The translations under genes were made by a program, and so were the position numbers. From positions 1 through 5,442 of the forward strand of contig JAKAXS010000225.1 of the NCBI GenBank assembly GCA_021816505.1: DNA of 5,442 bases, given 5' to 3'. Source of the DNA: Pseudomonadota bacterium (GTDB lineage Bacteria > Pseudomonadota > Alphaproteobacteria > Rhizobiales > Hyphomicrobiaceae). Positions 1 through 5,442 of this stretch are shown one piece after another. The notes under the pieces are model-generated. The model saw nothing but the letters and a program-made list of their open reading frames with translations, had not been told where the DNA came from and searched no databases. Numbering within the stretch: the first letter of the stretch is position 1; each line of letters starts with the position of its first letter.

Positions 1-1
1 A

Positions 2-43
2 CCAGACAAATACAAGGGCACGGCGAGAAAGCCGGATAACTGA
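2..43 (+). CDS. possible 3' end of an upstream gene (13 codons)
   Basis: Reading from base 2 gives PDKYKGTARKPDN followed by TGA at 41-43. Of the three + frames this one has the most typical codons for this GC-rich DNA. The frame from base 3 is full of rare codons (ATA, ACA, CGA), and the frame from base 1 stops at 37-39. The fragment is too short to identify a family or even to prove that it is coding. If real, it ends 82 bases before the cytochrome b gene and could belong to the same operon, where it might encode the electron donor, but that is speculation. Confidence 0.22.
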   Translation, partial: PDKYKGTARKPDN

Positions 44-114
44 TCGCGGCTGCCGCGTGCGGCAAACAATTCAGCGGGTTCGATGACGGAAGAACCACGG
101 CGATAAGTGATTTC

Positions 115-120
115 GAAGGA
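115..120 (+). promoter_or_regulatory. ribosome binding site for the cytochrome b gene
   Basis: GAAGGA lies 5 bases before the GTG at 126. It is the only good Shine-Dalgarno match near this reading frame, so it decides in favour of a GTG start. No convincing sigma-70 or FNR/FixK-type site was seen in the 125 bases upstream, so the promoter may lie outside the window. Confidence 0.65.
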
Positions 121-125
121 TCCTC

Positions 126-1013
126 GTGAGATTTGACACCCCCACGGACAAACGTGCTTGGCGGACGGCAGGACCGTTCCTCGGTCAGACGGCCTGGGTG
201 CTCGCAATCGTGGCCGTTTCAGCCGGATTGCTTTGGCTTGTCGGCCTATATGCCAGCGGGCTGCGCGACCCGCGGTATCTCGACGGCTGGGTGTTGGCCG
301 GCGGCATGGCCCTGCAGATCTCGTTTCACGTCGCGGTCAAGACGGCGCGGCTTTCGCCGGCATCGGCCAAACGCTGGCGAAAATTTCATATCGTCGTCGG
401 CTACGTTCTGATCGTACTCTTTCTCTCCCATTCGGATTTCTCGCTGCCGGACACCGCGTTCGAATGGGCGATGTGGATCTGCTTCGTCTTGGTGACATTG
501 AGCGGCTTGTTCGGCACCTATCTCGCTTGGTCACGACGGGCGAGATATCGGATCGACGACGGCATCAGTCCGGATCGCATTCCTGTGCTGCGGGCCGAGC
601 TGGCGCAAAGAGTTCAGGCCACTGTTGCCGACGCCGATGCTGCCACCGCAGCGATCGCGCTGCCGGGGTTGCCTCATGACGGGTGGATCAAGGAGCTGTA
701 TGCCACGCGTTTGCGCGCCTTCTTTCAGGATCACCGCAATTTCACTGCGCATCTCCTGGGCGCGCAGCATCCGCTTAGGCGCCTGACGGACGAAATCGAC
801 GGCCTGTCCCGCTATGTCGATCAGCAGGGGCAGGATAAGCTGGCCGTCATCACGAACCTGGTGATCGAGAAGGACCGGCTGGATTTCGCCCATGTCCACT
901 TTTCGCTCACCAGGGGCTGGCTGCTGGTGCATGTGCCCGTCACCTATGCGTTGATCGTTCTGACGGTGCTGCACGTCCTCGTCGCTTATGCGTATTCGTC
1001 CGGGGCCTGGTGA
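126..1013 (+). CDS. inner-membrane di-heme cytochrome b-like protein
   Basis: This 295-residue integral membrane protein is predicted to carry electrons across the inner membrane to the periplasmic multiheme cytochrome encoded next. Hydrophobic helices lie near residues 22-45, 54-73, 87-104, 113-134 and 265-290. Helix 3 carries H88 and H102 and helix 5 carries H269 and H283, each pair separated by 13 residues. That is the bis-heme pattern of bc-type cytochrome b and of ferric-reductase-like membrane domains. H68 in helix 2 is an extra candidate. Positive charge at the N terminus, residues 72-86 and 136-142 puts the N terminus inside and the C terminus outside. The 125-residue segment 137-262 would then be a cytoplasmic domain, which I do not recognise. 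The GTG start is supported by GAAGGA upstream. The stop overlaps the next start (TGATG), so the two are translationally coupled. Assignment to a heme-b protein is firm in type; the exact family, donor and quinone use are unknown. Confidence 0.85.
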   Translation: MRFDTPTDKRAWRTAGPFLGQTAWVLAIVAVSAGLLWLVGLYASGLRDPRYLDGWVLAGGMALQISFHVAVKTARLSPASAKRWRKFHIVVGYVLIVLFLSHSDFSLPDTAFEWAMWICFVLVTLSGLFGTYLAWSRRARYRIDDGISPDRIPVLRAELAQRVQATVADADAATAAIALPGLPHDGWIKELYATRLRAFFQDHRNFTAHLLGAQHPLRRLTDEIDGLSRYVDQQGQDKLAVITNLVIEKDRLDFAHVHFSLTRGWLLVHVPVTYALIVLTVLHVLVAYAYSSGAW

Positions 1014-3487
1014 TGCGTTGGCCGGATTGGAAGCGATCGATACGATCGCATAAGTCAACGGGCTCGGCGCCCGCCGGCGCAGGGCGTGATCGCGTTGCGC
1101 TGCTGTTCGGGTTGGCGACGCTTCTCGGCGCGGTCGCACTGTTCTTCGCGTCGTCCGGCATGCAGGTTCTGATGCCGGGGCCGTTGGCGAGCGTTCACGG
1201 CGGCATCGAAAAATGCAGCACCTGTCATAGCAGCAGCGGCGACAGCAAGGTGAGCTGGCTCCGTGGCCTCGCCCGCAGCGAGCCGCACGCCGACAGCAAG
1301 GCCTGCCTCACGTGCCACAAGATGGCGGATACGGCCTTCAATGCGCACGGCGCGTCGGCCGACGTTCTCAAGCAAAGTACGACGCGCTTGATGAAAATCG
1401 CGGTGAACCAGACTGCTCCGTCGTCGGCGCGTGCTCAGAATTCCGCGTTTCCGACGCACGACATGGTTGCGAGCGGCCTCAATTGCGCGAGCTGCCACCA
1501 GGAGCATCAGGGCGTCAAATTCGGCCTCGCCAAAATCTCGAACGAACAATGCCGCTCGTGCCATGTGGTGAAGTTCGACAGCTTCGACGGCCAGCACCCG
1601 AAGTTCGACGCCTATCCGTTCAAGCAGCGCACGCGCATCGTGTTCGACCATGCCGGCCATTTCGGGAAACACTATCCGGAGGTGGCGAAGAAGGAACCGA
1701 ACAAGCGCATTCCCGCGACCTGCTCGACCTGTCACGACAGCCGCGACGACAAGCGGGTCATGGCGGTGCTGCCGTTCGAAAAAACCTGTTCCGGTTGCCA
1801 TCGCGACCAGATCACCGGCAAGGAGCGCGCGACGGGCCCGAAGGGCATCGCGTTCCTCAGCGTGCCGGGTCTCGATGTGGACACCCTCAAGACGAAAAAA
1901 GCTGAGATCGGCGAGTGGCCGGACGCGTCCGAGGCGGCGTTGACGCCGTTCATGAAAGTGATGATCGGCCGTGACGACGGCAAACGCGCGATGCTCAAGA
2001 TCATCGATGGCGTGAACCTTCAGGATCTCAGCAAGGCCAGCGACGAGCAGATCAAGGCGGTGACGCAGCTCGCCTGGGAAGTGAAGGGGCTGTTCTACGC
2101 GCTGATCAAAGGCAAGGCCTCGGATGCTCTCGGCGACCTCAACATCGGCGGCGGTGCAAAGCTGAGCCCGGGTCTCGTCGCCGACCTGACCGCCAGCATT
2201 CCGCGCGATGTCGTCATCAGTGCGCAACAGGAATGGCTTCCCAACCTCGGTCAGGAGATGGCCGGTCGTGAGGCCGCAGGCAAACCGAAGCAGTCTGGCT
2301 GGGGCACGGTCGGATCGGAGTCGAAGCTGGCGGCAACGGCATCGCCCGAGGAACTGTTCGGCCCGGATGCCGCTCGCGATTTGCCGACGAGGAGGGGCGA
2401 GATCAGAACGGCCCAGGCAGAAGCACCAAGTGACAAGCCTGACGGCGAAGGCGCCTCGCACGACGCCGCGAAGGACGGTCGCGTAGAGCTGCCCAGCGGC
2501 ACGCCCCGCTCCATCAGGCAGTCGGCCGATCCTGACAGCGAAGACAAGGGCAGCAAAGCCGACGGCGACAAGGAAGCCGGCGGCGATGCGAAGGGCAAGC
2601 CCGCCGCAACGACCTCCGATGGCAATGCGACTGGCACCGGAAGCGAGGCGAAAGCCAAGCCGGATGCCGCCGGCGGCTCCACACCGGCGCTACCGCCAGC
2701 CAACGATGCGGACCAATCCGACGACCTGCTCAACCCGACTGAGGACGAACTTCGCGCGTTGAAAACGGGCGGCGACGGCGAAAAGGCAGAGGGTGCCGCC
2801 AAGCCCGATACGCCTGCGTCGAGCGAATCGGAAGCCAAGGAGAGTGCCGCTTCATCCAGCGCGCCGGCTGCTTCCAATCCCGAACCGAGTGCGGTGAAAG
2901 CCGCTCCTGTTGTCAGCATCGGCAGCGACGTAGACCCGGAAAGCTGGGCGGAGTACGGCGGCTGGTACCGGCAGGATTTTGCGATCTTCTACCGTCCCAC
3001 CGGACACAAGGACAAGTTCATCTATTCATGGTTGTTCCTCACCGGACCCCAGGCGCCGCGGGATACGGTTGGTCCGGCGGCAGCTGTCTTCAATTCGCTC
3101 ACCGGCAAGGACGCACAGGGGACATGCACGAAGTGCCATAGCATTGATGACCTCCCCGGCAAGGGGCGGCTCGTCAACTTCTCGCCGACGTCGATTGAGA
3201 GCAAGCGCGGCCGTTTCACGAGCTTCATTCATGAGCCGCACTTCGGCATCATGGAAAATCGCGGCTGCCTGACCTGCCACAAACTCGAGAAGGATCGCCC
3301 GTATCTAAAGAGCTACGAGCAGGGTCACCCGAAGACCTTCGCGTCCAACTTCGGTGCCGTGGACAAGGATCTGTGTAAAGGGTGTCACAACAGCACCATG
3401 GCGCGGCAGGACTGCTCGCTCTGCCACAAGTACCACGTGAACGGCGTGGTGACGCCGATCATCGAGACGAAGCTCCCGATACAGTAA
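1013..3487 (+). CDS. membrane-anchored periplasmic decaheme cytochrome c (cytochrome c3/c7-like heme domains)
   Basis: This 824-residue protein should form a periplasmic heme wire accepting electrons from the cytochrome b encoded upstream. Residues 28-46 are an N-terminal signal anchor. Ten CXXCH sites begin at C68, C98, C158, C180, C237, C259, C705, C752, C788 and C801. About fourteen further histidines near them, in motifs such as FDHAGH and FIHEPH, could make every heme bis-histidine, as in c3/c7 families. Between C259 and C705 there is no cysteine: residues about 264-420 look folded and helical but are unrecognised, and about 421-635 are a low-complexity A/K/D/E/G/S/P linker. From V640 a new domain begins, rich in aromatics (WAEYGGWY) and leading into the tetraheme part. 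The ATG at 1013 overlaps the previous stop by one base; an in-frame GTG at 1010 would add one residue. No strong Shine-Dalgarno is present, which fits coupling. The function as electron carrier is clear; the acceptor is not. Confidence 0.92.
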   Translation: MRWPDWKRSIRSHKSTGSAPAGAGRDRVALLFGLATLLGAVALFFASSGMQVLMPGPLASVHGGIEKCSTCHSSSGDSKVSWLRGLARSEPHADSKACLTCHKMADTAFNAHGASADVLKQSTTRLMKIAVNQTAPSSARAQNSAFPTHDMVASGLNCASCHQEHQGVKFGLAKISNEQCRSCHVVKFDSFDGQHPKFDAYPFKQRTRIVFDHAGHFGKHYPEVAKKEPNKRIPATCSTCHDSRDDKRVMAVLPFEKTCSGCHRDQITGKERATGPKGIAFLSVPGLDVDTLKTKKAEIGEWPDASEAALTPFMKVMIGRDDGKRAMLKIIDGVNLQDLSKASDEQIKAVTQLAWEVKGLFYALIKGKASDALGDLNIGGGAKLSPGLVADLTASIPRDVVISAQQEWLPNLGQEMAGREAAGKPKQSGWGTVGSESKLAATASPEELFGPDAARDLPTRRGEIRTAQAEAPSDKPDGEGASHDAAKDGRVELPSGTPRSIRQSADPDSEDKGSKADGDKEAGGDAKGKPAATTSDGNATGTGSEAKAKPDAAGGSTPALPPANDADQSDDLLNPTEDELRALKTGGDGEKAEGAAKPDTPASSESEAKESAASSSAPAASNPEPSAVKAAPVVSIGSDVDPESWAEYGGWYRQDFAIFYRPTGHKDKFIYSWLFLTGPQAPRDTVGPAAAVFNSLTGKDAQGTCTKCHSIDDLPGKGRLVNFSPTSIESKRGRFTSFIHEPHFGIMENRGCLTCHKLEKDRPYLKSYEQGHPKTFASNFGAVDKDLCKGCHNSTMARQDCSLCHKYHVNGVVTPIIETKLPIQ
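2273..2917 (+). other. low-complexity disordered linker inside the decaheme cytochrome
   Basis: Codons for residues about 421-635 encode a stretch dominated by Ala, Gly, Ser, Pro, Lys, Asp and Glu. It has no cysteine, a single histidine and very few large hydrophobics. The reading frame is intact and the codons stay GC-rich, so it is a genuine part of the protein and not a frameshift. It separates the hexaheme and tetraheme domains and would probably be extended and flexible. Confidence 0.8.
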
Positions 3488-3561
3488 CGATCATTCCGGC
3501 GCTTGCAGCCTCGCCAGCTCGGTAAGAGAACACGATTGCTTTCTCCTCTTTGCTGCAGTGC

Positions 3562-3586
3562 GGAACTGTTGGGGGGCTGCGTCGTT
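3562..3586 (+). promoter_or_regulatory. EcfG-type general stress promoter
   Basis: GGAAC at 3562-3566 is followed after exactly 16 bases by CGTT at 3583-3586. This matches the consensus GGAAC-N16/17-CGTT known for the EcfG (PhyR-NepR controlled) sigma factor of Alphaproteobacteria. Transcription would start about 6-8 bases downstream, giving a leader of roughly 45-50 bases before the PRC-barrel start at 3641. It sits in the gap after the cytochrome gene and points the right way. A stress-regulated PRC-barrel gene is in keeping with known general-stress regulons. Confidence 0.72.
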
Positions 3587-3627
3587 CTGTCTGACGGTCC
3601 GTTCGGGACCAGATAGTTGGCAGAGAC

Positions 3628-3632
3628 GAGGA
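3628..3632 (+). promoter_or_regulatory. ribosome binding site for the PRC-barrel gene
   Basis: GAGGA lies 8 bases before the ATG at 3641. It selects that ATG over the in-frame TTG at 3617, which would put eight non-hydrophobic residues in front of a normal signal peptide. Confidence 0.65.
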
Positions 3633-3640
3633 CCACGATC

Positions 3641-4243
3641 ATGAAACGTTTCAAGTTCGCGGCCATGGCGCTTGCCGTCGGGATGCCGGCCGCAACGATG
3701 TGCAGCGCAATCGCGCTGGCGCAAACCGTTACGCCACCGACCACCGAGACTGGCAAGATGCCGGGAGCGGCGGAATCCCCGCCGGTGACACCGGCGCCGG
3801 GTGCTGAGAACAAGGCCAATCCGCCGCCGACGCCGTCCACCGCGGCGGTCGAAAAGGCGCCGAGTTTGAGTCCCGCGCCAGTCGTTGCGCCGGAACCGGC
3901 AAAACCAGCCGACAGCAGCATCGATGTATCGAAGGAGGCAACGCTGACCGAGTCGCCGGGCGACACGGCGGCAAGCAAACTCGTCGGCGCCAGCGTCTAC
4001 AACGCGCAGAACGAGAACATCGGCACGGTGGAAGACTTGATCATCTCGTCTAGCGGGTCTGTATCCGCCGTCGTCATCAGCGTCGGAGGCTTCCTCGGCA
4101 TCGGCGAGAAAAAGGTGGCATTGCCGTATGCCGCCCTGAAGGCCGAGAAAGGCGACAACAATCTGACCAAGATGGTTGTCGAAGGTACGAAGGAAAGCCT
4201 GAAGGCGATGCCGGACTACAAGTACGCGAGCTCGTCGAGCTGA
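3641..4243 (+). CDS. exported PRC-barrel domain protein
   Basis: This 200-residue protein starts with a typical Sec signal peptide (KRFK, then a hydrophobic core, with likely cleavage after ALA at residues 25-27). C21 does not sit in a lipobox, so it is probably not a lipoprotein. Residues about 28-110 are Pro/Ala-rich and likely disordered. Residues about 114-190 form one PRC-barrel: the strand LVGASVYN, then ENIGTVEDLII, a VSAVVISVGGFLGIGEKKVALP core, and a closing helix. PRC-barrels are small beta folds found in the ribosome maturation factor RimM, in photosynthetic reaction centre H subunits and in many stand-alone proteins; exported single-domain versions are common in Hyphomicrobiales, mostly without an assigned function. 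The EcfG-type promoter upstream suggests induction in stress or stationary phase. It has its own promoter and terminator, so it is probably not part of the cytochrome operon. The domain call is firm; the role is unknown. Confidence 0.88.
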   Translation: MKRFKFAAMALAVGMPAATMCSAIALAQTVTPPTTETGKMPGAAESPPVTPAPGAENKANPPPTPSTAAVEKAPSLSPAPVVAPEPAKPADSSIDVSKEATLTESPGDTAASKLVGASVYNAQNENIGTVEDLIISSSGSVSAVVISVGGFLGIGEKKVALPYAALKAEKGDNNLTKMVVEGTKESLKAMPDYKYASSSS

Positions 4244-4245
4244 TC

Positions 4246-4261
4246 TTTCGACCGGTCGAAA
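4246..4261. repeat. 16-bp perfect palindrome after the PRC-barrel stop codon
   Basis: TTTCGACCGGTCGAAA is its own reverse complement and begins two bases after the stop codon. In RNA it could fold as a 6-bp stem with a CCGG loop; in DNA it could be a dimer binding site. A second inverted repeat, AGCTCG-T-CGAGCT at 4229-4241, directly precedes it across the end of the gene. No T-run follows, so it is not a terminator by itself. Confidence 0.55.
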
Positions 4262-4282
4262 CAAGCGCAACCACTACAAATG

Positions 4283-4315
4283 AAAAGCCCGGCATCTCGC
4301 GATGCCGGGCTTTTT
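4283..4315. terminator. bidirectional rho-independent terminator
   Basis: The 10-bp perfect stem GCCCGGCATC (4287-4296) pairs with GATGCCGGGC (4301-4310) around a TCGC loop. It is flanked by AAAA (4283-4286) on the left and TTTTT (4311-4315) on the right. It therefore works for the PRC-barrel transcript on + and for the convergent RND gene on -, whose stop lies 11 bases away. Confidence 0.93.
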
Positions 4316-4325
4316 GGTTCGAGCC

Positions 4326-5442
4326 TCACTCTGCGGGGGCGGGCAGGGCGGGCGGCTCGACCGGGGTGGGCTTCTTCTTGCGGGTGAAGAGATCACCAAG
4401 CCAGCGGCAGAGGACGTAGAACACCGGCGTAAAGATCAGGCCGAACACCGTGACGCCAATCATGCCTGCGAACACCGCGGTGCCCAGGGCCTGCCGCAGC
4501 TCGGCGCCGGCACCGACTGCCCACACGAGCGGCACCACGCCGAGGATGAACGCCAGCGACGTCATGAGGATGGGCCGCATCCTGAGGCGCGCAGCTTCCG
4601 TTGCCGCATCCCAGCGGTTGCGGCCGGCTTTCTCCAGCTGTTCGGCAAATTCCACGATCAGGATCGCGTTCTTCGCCGCCAAGCCGATGAGCACGATGAA
4701 GCCCACCTGAGTCAGGATGTTGTTGTCCATGCCGCGCATGATGACGCCGGTGATCGACGCGATGAGCGACATCGGCACGATCAAGACGATCGCCAGCGGC
4801 AACGTCAGGCTTTCGAACTGTGCCGCGAGAACCAGGAACACGAACACGACGCCGAGCGCGAAGGCGAAGAGCGCCGCATTGCCTGCTCGCTGCTGCTGGT
4901 AGGCAAGCTCAGTCCATTCATAGCTGAAGCCCTGCGGCAGCGTTTCCGCCGCCAGCTTCTGCATCATGTCGATCGCCTGGCCCTGCGAGAAACCGGGTGC
5001 AGCCTGGCCGTCGAGTTCGGCGGCCGGGTAGAGATTGTAGCGCGGCACGCGCGACGGGCCGGAGATGTCGCTGACCGTCGTGAACGTACCGAGCGGCACC
5101 GTGTCGCCAGCCGCGTTGCGCACGCGGATCTTCAGGACGTCCTTGTTGTCCAGACGGAAGCCGGCGTCCGCCTGCGCGGTGACGCGATAGGTGCGGCCGA
5201 GCAGGTTGAAGTCGTTGACGTAGGCCGAGCCGAGATACGTCTGAAGCGCAGTGAAGACGTCGGCGACGTTGATGCCGAGCATCTGCGCCTTGACGCGGTC
5301 GATGTCGAGATAGACCTGCGGCGTCGAGTTCTCGAACATCGAGAACACCTGGCGCAGTCCCTCCGTACTGTTCGCCTTTGCCATCATGGCACCCACTGCG
5401 CCTTGCAATGCGCCGGGGCCGTTCCCGCCACGATCCAGATCG
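4326..5442 (-). CDS. RND multidrug efflux permease, C-terminal part (HAE1 family, MexF/OqxB/BepG-like)
   Basis: This is the inner-membrane pump subunit of a tripartite drug/proton antiporter. Only the last 371 or so residues are here; the family is usually about 1040-1060 residues, and the frame stays open to the right edge (DLDRGGNGPGALQ matches the QDRGG-type segment of this subgroup). Next come the second periplasmic porter half, including VYLDIDRVKAQMLGI and the docking-loop segment AYVNDFNLLGRTYRV, both close to MexF-type pumps. The final transmembrane bundle follows, with AAQFESLTLPLAIVL, then GLAAKNAILIVEFA. That last motif holds the conserved proton-relay lysine (codon 4671-4673), equivalent to AcrB K940. 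RPILMTSLAFILGVVPL comes next, then a Lys/Pro-rich tail. The stop is TCA at 4326-4328 read in reverse. The usual adaptor and outer-membrane genes would lie outside the window. The substrate cannot be told from this part. Nothing looks broken. Confidence 0.95.
   Translation of the reverse strand, partial: DLDRGGNGPGALQGAVGAMMAKANSTEGLRQVFSMFENSTPQVYLDIDRVKAQMLGINVADVFTALQTYLGSAYVNDFNLLGRTYRVTAQADAGFRLDNKDVLKIRVRNAAGDTVPLGTFTTVSDISGPSRVPRYNLYPAAELDGQAAPGFSQGQAIDMMQKLAAETLPQGFSYEWTELAYQQQRAGNAALFAFALGVVFVFLVLAAQFESLTLPLAIVLIVPMSLIASITGVIMRGMDNNILTQVGFIVLIGLAAKNAILIVEFAEQLEKAGRNRWDAATEAARLRMRPILMTSLAFILGVVPLVWAVGAGAELRQALGTAVFAGMIGVTVFGLIFTPVFYVLCRWLGDLFTRKKKPTPVEPPALPAPAE

Noticed and set aside
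46..64. Inverted repeat around TGCCGC-GT-GCGGCA as a terminator or operator
   Set aside because: The stem is short, no T-run follows, and GC-rich DNA makes such repeats common. It is possible but unsupported.
83..106. Short open frame MTEEPRR before the cytochrome b gene
   Set aside because: It has no ribosome site and only seven codons, with no leader-peptide pattern such as attenuator stems.
133..138. TTGACA resembling a -35 box
   Set aside because: It lies inside the cytochrome b coding region and no -10-like sequence follows at 16-18 bases.
1055..2461. A 468-codon open frame on the - strand opposite the decaheme gene
   Set aside because: It is a mirror of GC-rich coding bias. The product is Arg/Ala-rich with no recognisable domain, while the + strand frame carries ten CXXCH motifs.
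2251..2919. A 222-codon - strand open frame opposite the linker
   Set aside because: Its Ser/Ala/Leu/Pro-rich product is only the complement of the low-complexity linker codons.
3488..3561. Terminator for the cytochrome operon
   Set aside because: Only weak pairings such as GAGAA/TTCTC with a long loop are seen and no GC stem with a T-run, so termination here may be rho-dependent or read through.
3617..3640. TTG start eight codons upstream for the PRC-barrel protein
   Set aside because: The ATG at 3641 has GAGGA at good spacing and begins a normal signal peptide.
3491..4270. A 259-codon - strand open frame opposite the PRC-barrel gene
   Set aside because: The product is Arg-rich without a known domain. 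The + strand has a signal peptide, a PRC-barrel, a ribosome site and a promoter.

Overview
The window reads as a GC-rich alphaproteobacterial chromosome segment, most likely Hyphomicrobiales (Rhodopseudomonas/Bradyrhizobium/Hyphomicrobium-like). This rests on strong G/C preference at third codon positions, an EcfG-type general-stress promoter, an exported PRC-barrel protein of a kind common in that group, and an RND pump resembling MexF/OqxB/BepG. The genus is inference.

Layout: positions 1-125 hold at most the last codons of an upstream gene plus the leader of the first complete gene. Positions 126-3487 are a tightly coupled two-gene unit on the + strand. The first gene encodes a five-helix inner-membrane cytochrome b with two H-x13-H helices, the pattern for two stacked b hemes. 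The second encodes an 824-residue membrane-anchored periplasmic decaheme cytochrome c: six CXXCH motifs, then a heme-free region of about 440 residues that includes a long disordered linker, then four more CXXCH motifs. A 153-base gap follows, carrying a good GGAAC-N16-CGTT promoter in front of a 200-residue exported PRC-barrel protein. Its end is marked by a 16-bp perfect palindrome and a strong bidirectional terminator. The C-terminal third of an RND multidrug efflux permease converges on that terminator from the - strand and runs off the right edge.

How the parts work together: the cytochrome b and the decaheme cytochrome look like one electron-transfer module. Electrons would enter from quinol or a cytoplasmic donor, cross the inner membrane through the b hemes, and pass to a long c-heme wire in the periplasm. 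It resembles a two-gene version of fused b/c proteins such as Geobacter CbcL. I do not recognise a named system for this pair, and its donor and acceptor are unknown. The PRC-barrel gene is probably a separate stress-induced envelope gene, and the RND gene is unrelated efflux.
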